Source: Bacillota bacterium (lineage in GTDB: Bacteria; Bacillota; Clostridia; Lachnospirales; Lachnospiraceae). Taken from it: a stretch of 64,000 nucleotides of DNA. Every line of letters starts with the position of its first letter. Position 1 is the first letter of the stretch. Under the pieces are notes generated by a model. The model had not been told where the DNA came from. It did no database searches and was given only the letters and a program-made list of their open reading frames with translations. The stretch lies in NCBI GenBank assembly GCA_023399055.1, contig JAEWQV010000016.1:434001-498000 (forward strand), in the 5' to 3' direction. Below are positions 53,836-62,864 of the stretch, piece by piece. Position numbers and translations under genes: made by a program.

Positions 53836-54645
53836 ATGGATTTATCAAATTTATTATTTGCATTTTCATTGACGCTCTTTGCAGGCCTTTCAACAGGTAT
53901 CGGAAGTGCGTTATCTTTACTTACGAAGAAAACCAGCCCTAAGTTCCTTTCCGTATCTTTAGGATTTTCAGCTGGTGTCATGCTTTATGTATCATTTGTG
54001 GAGATTTTGGCAAAAGCTAATACAGCTCTGCAATCTGCACTTGGCGAAAAACCAGGCACTTGGGCAACGACTGGTGGATTCTTTATTGGGATCTTGCTTA
54101 TTGCTCTGATAGACAAATTAATACCTTCTACAGAAAATCCGCACGAAGTACATACTGTGGAAGAAATGGACGGAAAAAGTGAGGAGCACAAGTCTAAACT
54201 AATGCGTATGGGGCTGTTCACAGCATTAGCCATCGCAATACATAACTTTCCCGAGGGATTGGCTACCTTCACCGCAGCATTAAGTGACCCTACTTTAGGT
54301 ATTCCAATTGCGGTCGCAATTGCAATTCATAATATACCTGAGGGTATCGCAGTAGCTGTTCCTGTATTCTATGCAACAGGCAGCAGAAAGAAAGCCTTTA
54401 AATTATCCTTTTTATCCGGGCTCTCAGAGCCTGTGGGTGCTTTAGTTGGTTACCTAATTCTTTTCCACTTCTTCAATGATGCAATGTTTGGATTTATATT
54501 TGCCTCAGTAGCTGGAATCATGGTTTATATCAGTCTTGACGAACTATTGCCTTCCGCCAGAGAGTATGGAGAGCATCATCTTTCCATCTATGGGTTGATT
54601 GCAGGTATGGCGGTTATGGCAGTCAGTCTTCTGTTGTTTATATAA
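53836..54645 (+). CDS. zupT: ZIP-family zinc transporter
   Basis: 269 aa from the ATG at 53836 (AAAAGGAGG upstream). Eight helices, with the two ZIP metal-site motifs AIHNFPEGLATF in helix 4 and AIHNIPEGIAVAVPV in helix 5, and an acidic/His loop before helix 4 (TENPHEVHTVEEMDGKSEEH). It imports Zn2+ and often other divalent cations. Length and motifs match ZupT. Confidence 0.93.
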   Translation: MDLSNLLFAFSLTLFAGLSTGIGSALSLLTKKTSPKFLSVSLGFSAGVMLYVSFVEILAKANTALQSALGEKPGTWATTGGFFIGILLIALIDKLIPSTENPHEVHTVEEMDGKSEEHKSKLMRMGLFTALAIAIHNFPEGLATFTAALSDPTLGIPIAVAIAIHNIPEGIAVAVPVFYATGSRKKAFKLSFLSGLSEPVGALVGYLILFHFFNDAMFGFIFASVAGIMVYISLDELLPSAREYGEHHLSIYGLIAGMAVMAVSLLLFI

Positions 54646-54686
54646 CCTGACCAATATGACATTAGCATTATAACAGTATGCAAAAA

Positions 54687-54722
54687 GCGCGATAGTTCTT
54701 GTTTCACTATCGCGTGTTTTAT
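54687..54722 (+). terminator. Terminator after zupT
   Basis: GCGCGATAGT (54687-54696) pairs with ACTATCGCGT (54706-54715) with one G-U pair, followed by GTTTTAT. Confidence 0.75.
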
Positions 54723-54769
54723 ATGGATTTACGTTACAGGATATATTTGTTATGTGGAAAGGATAAGCG

Positions 54770-55696
54770 ATGGAGAATTGTATCTATAATGGCAAAGAAA
54801 TTTGCACCTTTGATCTGAAGGATAAGAGTGGATATTATATCAATGATCTGGTGCTAGAGTGGAAAATAGCAGCAGACGAGAAAAAACTAATATGCAGTGA
54901 TTGCGGACAAAAGGTGTATTTGGCAGCTGGTCCTATTATGGAACCATACTTTGCACATTATGATAAAGAATCCTGCGACTATGGAAATCAGAGAGAGTCA
55001 GAAGAATCAAAAAAAGGGAAAAGGCTTTTATATGATTTACTAAGAAATAGCTTTCCCCAAGCGGAAATTAGAGCAAGATTTCGTATGAAAAATGGTATGT
55101 ACAGTACCTGTTATGTAGCAAATCCTGGTGGTTTGGACATCGCAATAGATTATCGTCTTCAACATACTGGTATAGATAATTTCACAGAGAGGGATTTGTA
55201 TTATAATGAAAATCAAATAATACCGCTTTATATTCTAGGTATCAATAAGAATATTGATACAAATCAAATATCCTGGTATGGAGATTTGATACAGAAGTCA
55301 ATTGGATTGTGTATTTATCTGGATACGAAAAGTGAGACTATCCTTCTAAAGAAACGCTTTGATTATAGAATTGGTGCTGAAAGAAAAATTAAATATTGTA
55401 AAAAGGTATATCCAATTCAGGAGCTTACTATAAAAACAGATGGCTCTTTCCTCTGTGATTTCTATGAGGAATGCCATAAAATTGAGCAAGGAATCCAACA
55501 GAGTAAAAATGATTACGACCAGAGAATTAAGGAAAAAAGAAACCAAAAGAAAGAGCTGGAAAACTGGCTGATCGCCAATAGGACTGAAATTAGACCTGAC
55601 ATTTTACAGAAGGCAATGGAGTGTTTACAACGAGGTGAAGGTTATCTTGTGTCAAAAAAGTATTTGGATTATATAAAAGAAAATAATTTATTATGA
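54770..55696 (+). CDS. CoiA-like protein (zinc ribbon plus nuclease-like fold)
   Basis: 308 aa. The N-terminal zinc ribbon reads LICSDCGQKVYLAAG with AHYDKESC, as in CoiA (C..C...V...G....FAH). A helical SEESKKGKRLLYDLLR is followed by EIRARFRMKNGMY and GLDIAIDYRLQ, which occupy the position of the restriction-like catalytic core, and RDLYYNENQIIPLYILG matches CoiA's Y-x-IPLWILG stretch. The C-terminal ~80 residues are a charged coiled coil. CoiA proteins act in DNA uptake/recombination, and relatives occur in defence loci. No competence gene is adjacent. Similarity is judged by eye. Confidence 0.6.
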   Translation: MENCIYNGKEICTFDLKDKSGYYINDLVLEWKIAADEKKLICSDCGQKVYLAAGPIMEPYFAHYDKESCDYGNQRESEESKKGKRLLYDLLRNSFPQAEIRARFRMKNGMYSTCYVANPGGLDIAIDYRLQHTGIDNFTERDLYYNENQIIPLYILGINKNIDTNQISWYGDLIQKSIGLCIYLDTKSETILLKKRFDYRIGAERKIKYCKKVYPIQELTIKTDGSFLCDFYEECHKIEQGIQQSKNDYDQRIKEKRNQKKELENWLIANRTEIRPDILQKAMECLQRGEGYLVSKKYLDYIKENNLL

Positions 55697-55727
55697 GTAA
55701 GAAATATTTTTTAAATTCAAATTATAG

Positions 55728-55771
55728 AACAACTGCCAATGGTCTTAACGTAGGCTGGTAGTTGTTTTTTT
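55728..55771 (+). terminator. Terminator after the CoiA-like gene
   Basis: AACAACTGCCA (55728-55738) pairs with TGGTAGTTGTT (55756-55766), one G-U pair, then a T run to 55771. Confidence 0.8.
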
Positions 55772-55950
55772 AGTGCATCATTCTTCATTTAGATTCACTA
55801 CCAGAATTAATCTTATGTTCGATTGTAGAGATAGGAATATTATGGTAAAATCTAAGACAAGGTTTAAAATCGCTTTTTATACGGAGAGTAGCCACTAAGG
55901 TTTCTTTTATTAATTTAATTATGGTATTTATCACCAATATGGAGGTTGTT

Positions 55951-56475
55951 ATGGGAGCAGAAATCATTAAGGTTTACAAGGAGCATTTACCTTCCCTTCG
56001 TTTTATTGGGAAGCGTTATACAAATGCAGATAGAATCGGCGGATTTGGTCACAAATGGGGTGAATGGTTTGAAAATGGTTGGTTCGGAGTATTGGAGAAT
56101 CTAGGTGAAGTAATAGACGTAGATAATAGTTATCTGGGCTTGATGCGATGTAATGGGACTGATGCTGAGAACACCTTCGAATATTGGATTGGTATGTTTC
56201 TTCCGGTAGATACAGAAGTTCCCGAGGGTTTTGACTCTATAGACCTTGAGGAAAGTGATATTGCAGTTTGCTGGATAAAAGGAAAAGAAGACGAGGGGCT
56301 CTATGGTATGCATGATTCCTGTATCTCTAAATTCCAGGAAAACGGAATGGGTAATTTTAAAGGAGATGACCAGAATAGAGCGTGTTTCTTTGAGAGATAT
56401 AATTGTCCCCGCTTCACAGAGCCGGATAAAGAAGAAAATAGAATTTTAGATTACGGAATATATTTGGCGGATTAA
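55951..56475 (+). CDS. Stand-alone GyrI-like small-molecule-binding protein
   Basis: 174 aa from the ATG at 55951 (GGAGG 6 nt upstream). It resembles the effector domain of AraC/Rob regulators and GyrI: LPSLRFIGKRYTN, then YWIGMFLPVDTEVPEGFDSIDLEESDIAVCWIKG, and an end ILDYGIYLAD. No DNA-binding domain. Such proteins bind cationic or aromatic compounds; the ligand is unknown. It is a distant relative of the C-terminal half of the regulator at 4315. Confidence 0.8.
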   Translation: MGAEIIKVYKEHLPSLRFIGKRYTNADRIGGFGHKWGEWFENGWFGVLENLGEVIDVDNSYLGLMRCNGTDAENTFEYWIGMFLPVDTEVPEGFDSIDLEESDIAVCWIKGKEDEGLYGMHDSCISKFQENGMGNFKGDDQNRACFFERYNCPRFTEPDKEENRILDYGIYLAD

Positions 56476-56584
56476 GATATATACAGTACTATAAGGTTTA
56501 GTATTCCTATGGTCGGATATATGATAATAAGTCATATTATATGGATTATATGAAACAACAATCTTAATAGTAGGAGGTCTTTGT

Positions 56585-57718
56585 ATGATACAACATTCAA
56601 TAGATTTAACACAGCTTACAGCGAAAGGACAAGCTACATGTGAGTATAAAGATAATATACTGCTCATGACCACAAATCGAGCTTTACCTAGTCAACGATT
56701 TGATGTCGAGCATTTATTGATTAATTCATATATAGCCCTGCCTGACAGATACAAATTGCCCCTACGAATAGATATGACTGTAAAGATAGATGCTCCAGCA
56801 TTATATCTGCTCATAGGAAAAGGGCGTATTAATGTTGGAACCTTATGGTCAAGTAATCGTCGAATTGATGACATTGTGGAACCGACTAGAAAAACAATGA
56901 ATTATCATAATCATATTAACATGAATGAATTTACTAATATTTCAGTGCTTTATGATCTGAAAGAAATGCAAATACTGATTAACGGTGAGGAGAGATATTA
57001 TTCTAAAAAAGAAAGATATATGAAATCTCCGGCATTTAGAAAAATGAATGAAGAAGGCTTTGAAATAAAAATAGCCTGCGACAAAATGGTAGAAGCATGT
57101 ATAAAGTCAATAACCATAACCGAATATGAAGATACCTGCTATATTGTCCCTTCAGGAATTGAGTTACCTACAGCAATTACAAGAAATGAAGCTATAGCAA
57201 TTGGTGAAAAACCAACCTTTGAGAAATGTATCTCTTTATTACCAGCCTTTATTCAAAATGAAATTATAAAAAATGATGAATACTTAAGAAGTTTAAAACC
57301 TTTGAAATTCAAGAGACAAATCGAGAAGAATGGTAATAAAATTACATATGTTGCTTCAGATTATGGGTTGTCTTATGCGATATATTTAAGTAACGATGTA
57401 TTTGATCACTCTTTACAATGGTATCTCATTACCAATGGTAAACCTGAAACCTGGCATAGAAAAGCAGATAGGATGGAGGAAGTACTGACCACGTTGGATG
57501 AAAAAATACCTGCCTTTGCAGAGAGAATATTTCATCAGTTGGACGATTGTGTTGGGTGCTGTGCGTATTGCTTGGCTAAGACGCGCTATCAATTTCAGGA
57601 GCGACATAAGATAGCCTGTCACGGTAAACTGAAATTTAAAATGAGTGTTTCTGGATTTGAAGATATGCTTGCCTTTGTTAATGAAATCAATCAACTTGTG
57701 CAAGAAGAAAGTATATAA
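56585..57718 (+). CDS. Conserved-looking protein of unknown function with Cys/His C-terminus
   Basis: 377 aa, GGAGG 7 nt upstream. The first ~190 residues look like an all-beta, lectin-like domain (LPDRYKLPLRIDMTVKID, LYLLIGKGRINVGTLW, ISVLYDLKEMQILINGEERYY). The second half is mixed alpha/beta and ends with a cluster DDCVGCCAYCLAKTRYQF and KIACHGKLKFKM, possibly a metal or cysteine site. No signal peptide or membrane segment, so cytoplasmic. Similarity to concanavalin-like lectin folds is a guess. I do not recognise the family. Confidence 0.6.
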   Translation: MIQHSIDLTQLTAKGQATCEYKDNILLMTTNRALPSQRFDVEHLLINSYIALPDRYKLPLRIDMTVKIDAPALYLLIGKGRINVGTLWSSNRRIDDIVEPTRKTMNYHNHINMNEFTNISVLYDLKEMQILINGEERYYSKKERYMKSPAFRKMNEEGFEIKIACDKMVEACIKSITITEYEDTCYIVPSGIELPTAITRNEAIAIGEKPTFEKCISLLPAFIQNEIIKNDEYLRSLKPLKFKRQIEKNGNKITYVASDYGLSYAIYLSNDVFDHSLQWYLITNGKPETWHRKADRMEEVLTTLDEKIPAFAERIFHQLDDCVGCCAYCLAKTRYQFQERHKIACHGKLKFKMSVSGFEDMLAFVNEINQLVQEESI

Positions 57719-57805
57719 ATAATTAGCCAAACTTTTCCCAATACCTTTAAACTTTGAATAACAAGCAAATTTATTAAATGTAGTTATGTGCAATTTTTTA
57801 TATAG

Positions 57806-57838
57806 AAATACCCCACTATGCATTGTTGTGGGGTATTT
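57806..57838. terminator. Bidirectional terminator between convergent genes
   Basis: AAATACCCCAC (57806-57816) pairs perfectly with GTGGGGTATTT (57828-57838). It serves the unknown gene on the plus strand and the anti-sigma gene on the minus strand. Confidence 0.75.
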
Positions 57839-57861
57839 GCTAATAACAATAACTTTTAGAG

Positions 57862-58998
57862 TTATTTATTGAGCGTAACCTCTCCAAATCTTGTTTTACT
57901 CAAGTAATCAAAAGCACTGACTGTTATAGTGTCTGGTAGATTTTGTAATGAAAAATTATTCTTTTGGACAAAGACACCGTCACTAATTTCTTCGATAGAA
58001 CCTATTCCTGATAATCCGTTTTCCCAGACTTTACCGTTATCATCCCAATATTCAAACCATAGACTATCTTTTGCAATTGCAATCATGTCATTGCTAGCCT
58101 CAGGTGCAAGGTGGAAAGTCAGCTTAGTATATAGCCCAAGTTCTGTTTGGCTAATTTCTACTTTATCAACGACAACACCGGTACCCTCCACTGTAGTTGG
58201 ATTAGACATTTGGTACACATTTATAATTTCTGTACTTTTATTATACAATTGGAAATCAAATGAATCCTTAAATGATTCTCCAATATTGCCATTCAAATCG
58301 ATGGGATATACTACAGTATTGCAGGTCAACATTATGTTCTCGGTTTTGTTAGTATTAGTGCCTTTTAGAATAAATACAACGGTACCGTCCTCTTCGGTCG
58401 TATAGTCTGCGCTGTAGTCGATGTATTTCCCATTATCACTTAAAGATGGGTTAACACTTAACATTTCACGATTTGCTTCTCTAGAGTACTCAACAATAGT
58501 TTCTCCATCTTTTGCTTCAATCCCCATATTTATTACAGGGTCCTTATAAGAGGTATCCAGGGGTAGGAGTAGGTACTTTTCTGAATTAACAGGCTTCGCT
58601 TCTAACACTACATAAATTGATTCGTTATCGCAGATAGCTTCTCGAACCTTAAAATTGACTAAAGCATTTTCGGTATTCTCCTGTACAACATCTTTTTCAA
58701 TTAAAGTAGAAGCCTGTTCGGTAAGTTCCTTGCCAGATTTAGCAAAAAAGTCGTTCAAACCCCAATGTCTTATGGAGGCGTAGGCAGTAGTTCCAATAAC
58801 TAAGGTCAAAGCAGCAGCAAAGAGAACAACTCTCTTTTTATAATGGTAGCTTTTTGGGGTGTATTCTTTTAAATCAGCTGTTATGTTATTTGTTTTAATT
58901 AAGGAATAAGCCAAATCAGCTTGTTTTTTTACCTGCATTGGTATTTCAGTATTCTGTGAAAAAATATGTACATATTTTCTATCTCTCTTATTCAACAT
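57862..58998 (-). CDS. DUF4179-type anti-sigma factor
   Basis: 378 aa, AAGGAGG upstream. A ~70-residue cytoplasmic N-terminus, a single helix (KRVVLFAAALTLVIGTTAYAS) and a ~290-residue outside domain beginning RHWGLNDFFAKSG. The pattern (RHWGLNDFF, VREAICDNESIYVVLEA, then late beta-rich repeats) is that of DUF4179 proteins, which are encoded just after ECF sigma factors. It lies 11 nt downstream of one here. The outside domain presumably senses the signal. Confidence 0.8.
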   Translation of the reverse strand: MLNKRDRKYVHIFSQNTEIPMQVKKQADLAYSLIKTNNITADLKEYTPKSYHYKKRVVLFAAALTLVIGTTAYASIRHWGLNDFFAKSGKELTEQASTLIEKDVVQENTENALVNFKVREAICDNESIYVVLEAKPVNSEKYLLLPLDTSYKDPVINMGIEAKDGETIVEYSREANREMLSVNPSLSDNGKYIDYSADYTTEEDGTVVFILKGTNTNKTENIMLTCNTVVYPIDLNGNIGESFKDSFDFQLYNKSTEIINVYQMSNPTTVEGTGVVVDKVEISQTELGLYTKLTFHLAPEASNDMIAIAKDSLWFEYWDDNGKVWENGLSGIGSIEEISDGVFVQKNNFSLQNLPDTITVSAFDYLSKTRFGEVTLNK

Positions 58999-59009
58999 GA
59001 AAACCTCCT

Positions 59010-59504
59010 TTAATATCCATATTCTTTCTTAAGTTGTTCTTTTGCTCTTGAAAGTCTGGTTAATACTGTGTTTTTATTGAGTTGCAGCAGTTCGCTTATT
59101 TCTTTGACCTTTAAACCCTCCGAGTAATACAGTAAAATAATAATACGATATTTTTCATCCAGGTTTTTCAACATTTCTTTCCACTCACATAATTCGTAGT
59201 CTCGTTCAATAAATTCTTCTGTAACTTCCTCATCGGTACTGACATAATTTTTTCTTTGCCTTAGAATGTCATTGCACTTATTTATTAAAATACGAAGCAT
59301 CCAAGTTTTAAAGTATTTATCGTTCCGAAGGGTAGTTAGCTTTTCGTAGCAGGTCAGAATAGTATCTTGGACTGCATCTGCAACATCATTTTCGTTTCTT
59401 AAGTAAACCCAGGCAGATTTATACATGCTGTTAAGATGTAGTTCCATAAGCTGAACAAAAGAATCGGCATCATTTAATTTAGCTTTCTTTAATAAGTTAT
59501 CCAT
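59010..59504 (-). CDS. ECF RNA polymerase sigma factor (SigV/SigW-like)
   Basis: 164 aa. Region 2: ADAVQDTILTCYEKLTTLRNDKYFKTWMLRILINKCNDILRQ (abridged). Region 4: IILLYYSEGLKVKEISELLQLNKNTVLTRLSRAKEQLKKEY. A full-size group 4 factor, cotranscribed with its DUF4179 anti-sigma partner. It differs from the other ECF factor in this window (16290), which has a zinc-finger inhibitor. Confidence 0.92.
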   Translation of the reverse strand: MDNLLKKAKLNDADSFVQLMELHLNSMYKSAWVYLRNENDVADAVQDTILTCYEKLTTLRNDKYFKTWMLRILINKCNDILRQRKNYVSTDEEVTEEFIERDYELCEWKEMLKNLDEKYRIIILLYYSEGLKVKEISELLQLNKNTVLTRLSRAKEQLKKEYGY

Positions 59505-60111
59505 TTAATAGCCTTTCTGTTTGTTGCGAACATGTTCTTTGTCGTATACATAGATTAGACGTAAAAGTAATAAAAAATATTTCATATAAAATATAAATCT
59601 TATAAGTTAGAATTACAAAATGTAAATTTTATTTATGCTTTTTCAGATTTCTTTTGATTATAAAAAAGGACTTAGAACTTATGAGTGGAATTAATGGAAA
59701 CTATCCCCGTGAATTTATATTGGAATTGATGTATAATTATTACAAAAATATACATATTTACATTATTTTTACTAATTATTAAAATATAGTTGAATAAATT
59801 GGTTTATTGTGTTAAAATATCAAACAACATAATATATTGAGGTTATGTTGTTTGATTTAAAATACTTATAACTGATAATGACGATAATAAATTGGTTGAT
59901 AAAAACTTTAGATAAATTGTAGGAATAAGCTAAGTAAATATAGAATTCAAAGCTTAGAATATTACGATAAGTTTTTTGACCGAATACTTACGATTAAAAA
60001 AAGGAGATGATACCAACAAATTAACTGTATAGTATTATAGCTAAATTGTTAATTCTATAAATAGATACTTGATTAAATATTACTATTGTTTCTTAAGGAG
60101 GTTTGAGATTT
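59505..60111. other. Long AT-rich intergenic region with a 14-bp hairpin
   Basis: 607 bp without a convincing gene on either strand. The notable structure is a perfect 14-bp inverted repeat, ATCAAACAACATAA (59819-59832) with its complement (59843-59856), loop of 10 nt. It is not followed by a clear T tract, so it is not an obvious terminator. A 10-bp palindrome GAACATGTTC lies at 59528-59537. Promoters of the ECF gene (minus) and csbD gene (plus) must lie here but I could not fix them. Confidence 0.5.
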
Positions 60112-60324
60112 ATGGATGATTTCAAGAATAAGAAAGATAAAGCTGTCGGTGAAGTTGTTGAAAGGATAGGACAAGCAATTGACGATAGTGAACTTGAATT
60201 TAAAGGGAAAATGAAATCACTAAAAGCGGATTTAGGTAGTAAAGTCGAAGAGGGTAAAGACAAGTTCTTTGGTAAAGCAAATGAGTTTATAGATGAAGTA
60301 ACGGAGAAAAGAAAAAACAAATAA
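60112..60324 (+). CDS. CsbD-family stress protein
   Basis: 70 aa from the ATG at 60112 (AAGGAGG 10 nt upstream). Small, charged and helical: NKKDKAVGEVVERIGQAIDDSELEFKGK with KVEEGKDKFFGKANEF, the CsbD-like pattern. CsbD proteins are induced by general stress in many bacteria; biochemical function unknown. A GlsB/YeaQ protein follows 99 nt later and likely belongs to the same response. Confidence 0.85.
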   Translation: MDDFKNKKDKAVGEVVERIGQAIDDSELEFKGKMKSLKADLGSKVEEGKDKFFGKANEFIDEVTEKRKNK

Positions 60325-60357
60325 AGGAAAAACAAATAAAGGAAAAACAAATAAAAA
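60313..60357. repeat. 15-bp tandem repeat across the csbD stop codon
   Basis: AAAAACAAATAAAGG is repeated at 60313-60327 and 60328-60342, with a third imperfect copy to 60357. The first copy contains the TAA stop codon of the CsbD-like gene, so slippage here changes only non-coding copies. Confidence 0.6.
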
Positions 60358-60423
60358 AAGAAAACTAGTAAAATGACAAATAAAATAGAGAAAATACACA
60401 GTGATCGATAAGGAGGTAACATT

Positions 60424-60690
60424 ATGCCAGAGATAAGTAATATATTTGTTTGGTTAATTCTTGGTGGAATATCCGGTTGGATAGCTAGTAAAATAACCGG
60501 AGATGATGCAAAAATGGGATTTGGATTAAATTTAGTGGTAGGTATTTTGGGAGCCTTTATTGGTGGATGGTTAGCTGGAATATTTGGTCTTGGTCCAGCA
60601 ACAGGTATAAACCTATGGAGTTTTATAATCTCCATCCTTGGAGCAGTAATTTTGTTATCTATCGTAGGTATGTTCAAAAGGAAGTCTTAA
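60424..60690 (+). CDS. GlsB/YeaQ/YmgE-family membrane stress protein
   Basis: 88 aa, AAGGAGG upstream. Three short helices rich in Gly: ISNIFVWLILGGISGWIASKITG, LNLVVGILGAFIGGWLAGIFG and SFIISILGAVILLSIVGMF. This is the transglycosylase-associated (Tag) family, despite the name not an enzyme. It is stress-induced and in the inner membrane. Confidence 0.9.
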   Translation: MPEISNIFVWLILGGISGWIASKITGDDAKMGFGLNLVVGILGAFIGGWLAGIFGLGPATGINLWSFIISILGAVILLSIVGMFKRKS

Positions 60691-60740
60691 AACTAAGATT
60701 ATATTATTGAAAAGAAGATATGAATTGATAGAGATAGATC

Positions 60741-60772
60741 AAAACCCCTACCAACACTGGCAGGGGTTTTTT
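60741..60772. terminator. Bidirectional terminator
   Basis: AAAACCCCTACCA (60741-60753) pairs with TGGCAGGGGTTTT (60758-60770) with one mismatch, then TT. It lies between the GlsB gene and the convergent reductase. Confidence 0.8.
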
Positions 60773-60793
60773 GAGGTTGAGCATATTTAATTG

Positions 60794-61495
60794 TTACACA
60801 AAATAATCAGCCAATACCTCCTCCTTTTTGTCAAGAAAGATATCTTCCTCTTTTACATTTTTAAAGTGAAGCGTTCTTATGATATCTTTGATAAAATTAT
60901 CACTACCAATGACATAATAAAGAGGATTTTTCAGCTCTGTGAATTCATTTAACGATTGATAGAAATCTGCTCTACAGTCGTACCAGTAATTCTTATATAA
61001 GTCGGTTTGAATGGCGTCTAACTCATCTCTAAAAATATAATTCTTTGAGGAATCGATATTTACACTGACTAAGGAGCTAATACTTGAAGAATTTACCAGA
61101 AATGCATGAACTATAGGCCTCATAGTAGCGATGCCTACTCCCATGGATAGAAGGATGATAGGTCGATTATTTCGCCTTAAATTCAACCTTGAACCGAGCT
61201 TAAAAATAACCAGTTCATCTCCAATACTTATTTTAGACAGCTCGCTTTTAAATTCGGATAGAGGCTCTTGTATTCGTGTAGTGAAGCCGATTTTATTTTC
61301 ATCCGGTAAGGTGTTAATAGACATATGCCTAACTAAATTTTTGTTGGGTAGTTCTCCTTTATCAAAACCAACGATACCAATATGAGTGTGAGCACCTTCA
61401 ATCCAGATTAAGTCATCGGGTTTCTCCATATAAAAACTAAAGGTATTACTTGCTTCTTGCTTTATATCAATCACTTTAAGAGTGTATTTTATCAT
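60794..61495 (-). CDS. Ferredoxin-NADP reductase-like flavoprotein (FAD/NAD domains only)
   Basis: 233 aa from the ATG at 61495 (GGGAGG upstream); the frame opens at 61600. FAD-binding barrel with HMSINTLPDENKIGFTTRI (RxYS-like site replaced by RHMSI), then NAD-binding fold IILLSMGVGIATMRPIV and a C-terminal YYVIGSDNFIKDIIRTL. There is no fused iron-sulfur or haem domain, so it must pass electrons to a separate partner. It is a stand-alone gene; substrate unknown. Confidence 0.78.
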   Translation of the reverse strand: MIKYTLKVIDIKQEASNTFSFYMEKPDDLIWIEGAHTHIGIVGFDKGELPNKNLVRHMSINTLPDENKIGFTTRIQEPLSEFKSELSKISIGDELVIFKLGSRLNLRRNNRPIILLSMGVGIATMRPIVHAFLVNSSSISSLVSVNIDSSKNYIFRDELDAIQTDLYKNYWYDCRADFYQSLNEFTELKNPLYYVIGSDNFIKDIIRTLHFKNVKEEDIFLDKKEEVLADYFV

Positions 61496-61732
61496 TGTTA
61501 TCCTCCCTATCGAATATTTGCACTTATAGTATGCCATGAATAATTCAGGAGGGCAAGTGCGGGGAAACTTATATGATGTTAGAAAGGATAATCTTAACAA
61601 GCATTACTGAATATAAGTGCAAACAAGGAGCAGGACTCCTAACAGAGGTAAATGCACAATTGTAGTAAGAATAAATATATGGTAATATTAGGTAAATGTA
61701 ATATAATTTGAGAATTAGGGAGGTGTATCCTA

Positions 61733-62779
61733 ATGAGAGGCAAATACAAATTGAGGATACTTAGAAATGTGTTTTTTGTATTTATAGGCCTTATCTTGGT
61801 TTCTACTAGTATTATCTGCATTAGTTTTTATAATGAAATTCTTACTATCAGTTCCATTAAAAAAATGAATGCTGTTCCAGTCTATGAGATGAATTACAAA
61901 GGCGATTTTGGTTTTGATAAATACCTTAAAGCTGGATCGACGACTTATGGTGAATATGCTGATTTTATGAATGCTAATCTTTTAAAGGGTATTCCTAAGT
62001 TCTACTATGATAAGTTTGAATGCTCCACTTTTTTTGCTAGAACTCCGGAGGGGGATTATATTATGGGTAGAAATTATGATACAGAAGTATCCATCCCCTT
62101 TGTTCTTAAGACAAATTCCAAGAATGATTTTAAAACAATAGGTATGGCGGATCTTCGTAACCTTGGTTGGAACAATTCTAACTTAGTTTCTAAAATGACT
62201 GCACTTTCTGCTCCTTATTATACCTTTGATGGAATGAATGAAAATGGCGTTGCAGTTGCTGCTATGTCTGTACCTGTTGGTTCCAGATCAGATATTGATG
62301 AGAATAAAACTACCTTATATGATTATGCAGTAATCCGGCTTACACTTGAAAAGGCAGAGAATGTAGATGATGCTATCAAGCAGTTGTCACAGTATAATGT
62401 CAAAATGGAAGATACGTATCCCTCCCATTACATGATTGCAGATGCAGCTGGTAATTGTGCAGTTATTGATTATGTGGATGGCAGTATGAAGGTAATCAGG
62501 AAAGGAGATACTTATCAGATAGCTACCAATATGCTTACGTATAATAACGAGAAGCATCAGGGGTATAGTGCTGAACGATATCAGGCTTTTGATAAAGTGC
62601 TGACGGAAAAGTTAGGAGTTATATCCGTTGAAGATGCGTTGGAGCTATTGGTAGAAAATACTGTGCCAGGTGACGAACAATGGTCCAGTGTATATAACCT
62701 AACAGATAAAACGATGTCGGTTAAATTCTACGGTGATTATGAAAATACATATACGTATGATATTGTAGAGAATCCATGA
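61733..62779 (+). CDS. Membrane-anchored Ntn hydrolase of the choloylglycine/C45 type
   Basis: 348 aa, GGGAGGTG upstream. A basic start and helix (NVFFVFIGLILVSTSIICISF) act as signal anchor. The N-terminal-nucleophile motif FECSTFFARTPEGDYIMGRNYD holds the candidate Cys, with GMNENGVAVAAMSVPVG and the late VDYVDGSMKVI. Members of the linear amide C-N hydrolase family cleave acyl-amide bonds (bile-salt hydrolase, penicillin V acylase, acyl-CoA:6-APA transferase). Because the Cys lies ~95 residues in, self-cleavage would be needed to expose it, as in C45 enzymes. The exact substrate cannot be told. Confidence 0.75.
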   Translation: MRGKYKLRILRNVFFVFIGLILVSTSIICISFYNEILTISSIKKMNAVPVYEMNYKGDFGFDKYLKAGSTTYGEYADFMNANLLKGIPKFYYDKFECSTFFARTPEGDYIMGRNYDTEVSIPFVLKTNSKNDFKTIGMADLRNLGWNNSNLVSKMTALSAPYYTFDGMNENGVAVAAMSVPVGSRSDIDENKTTLYDYAVIRLTLEKAENVDDAIKQLSQYNVKMEDTYPSHYMIADAAGNCAVIDYVDGSMKVIRKGDTYQIATNMLTYNNEKHQGYSAERYQAFDKVLTEKLGVISVEDALELLVENTVPGDEQWSSVYNLTDKTMSVKFYGDYENTYTYDIVENP

Positions 62780-62785
62780 GAGCCA

Positions 62786-62815
62786 AAGAGCCTGCCGCAG
62801 TTGCGACAGGCTCTT
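62786..62815. terminator. Hairpin between convergent genes
   Basis: AAGAGCCTG (62786-62794) pairs with CAGGCTCTT (62807-62815), with CGCA/TGCG inside past one mismatch. The T tail is poor on both strands. Confidence 0.5.
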
Positions 62816-62864
62816 GGATAAAAAAGGGGAGTGTATCAGAGTAAAGTCTGATAATAACAATTAA

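Noticed and set aside
59528..59537. GAACATGTTC as a LexA (SOS) box
   Set aside because: The Firmicute SOS box needs GAAC-N4-GTTC; here the spacer is 2, and no repair gene follows.
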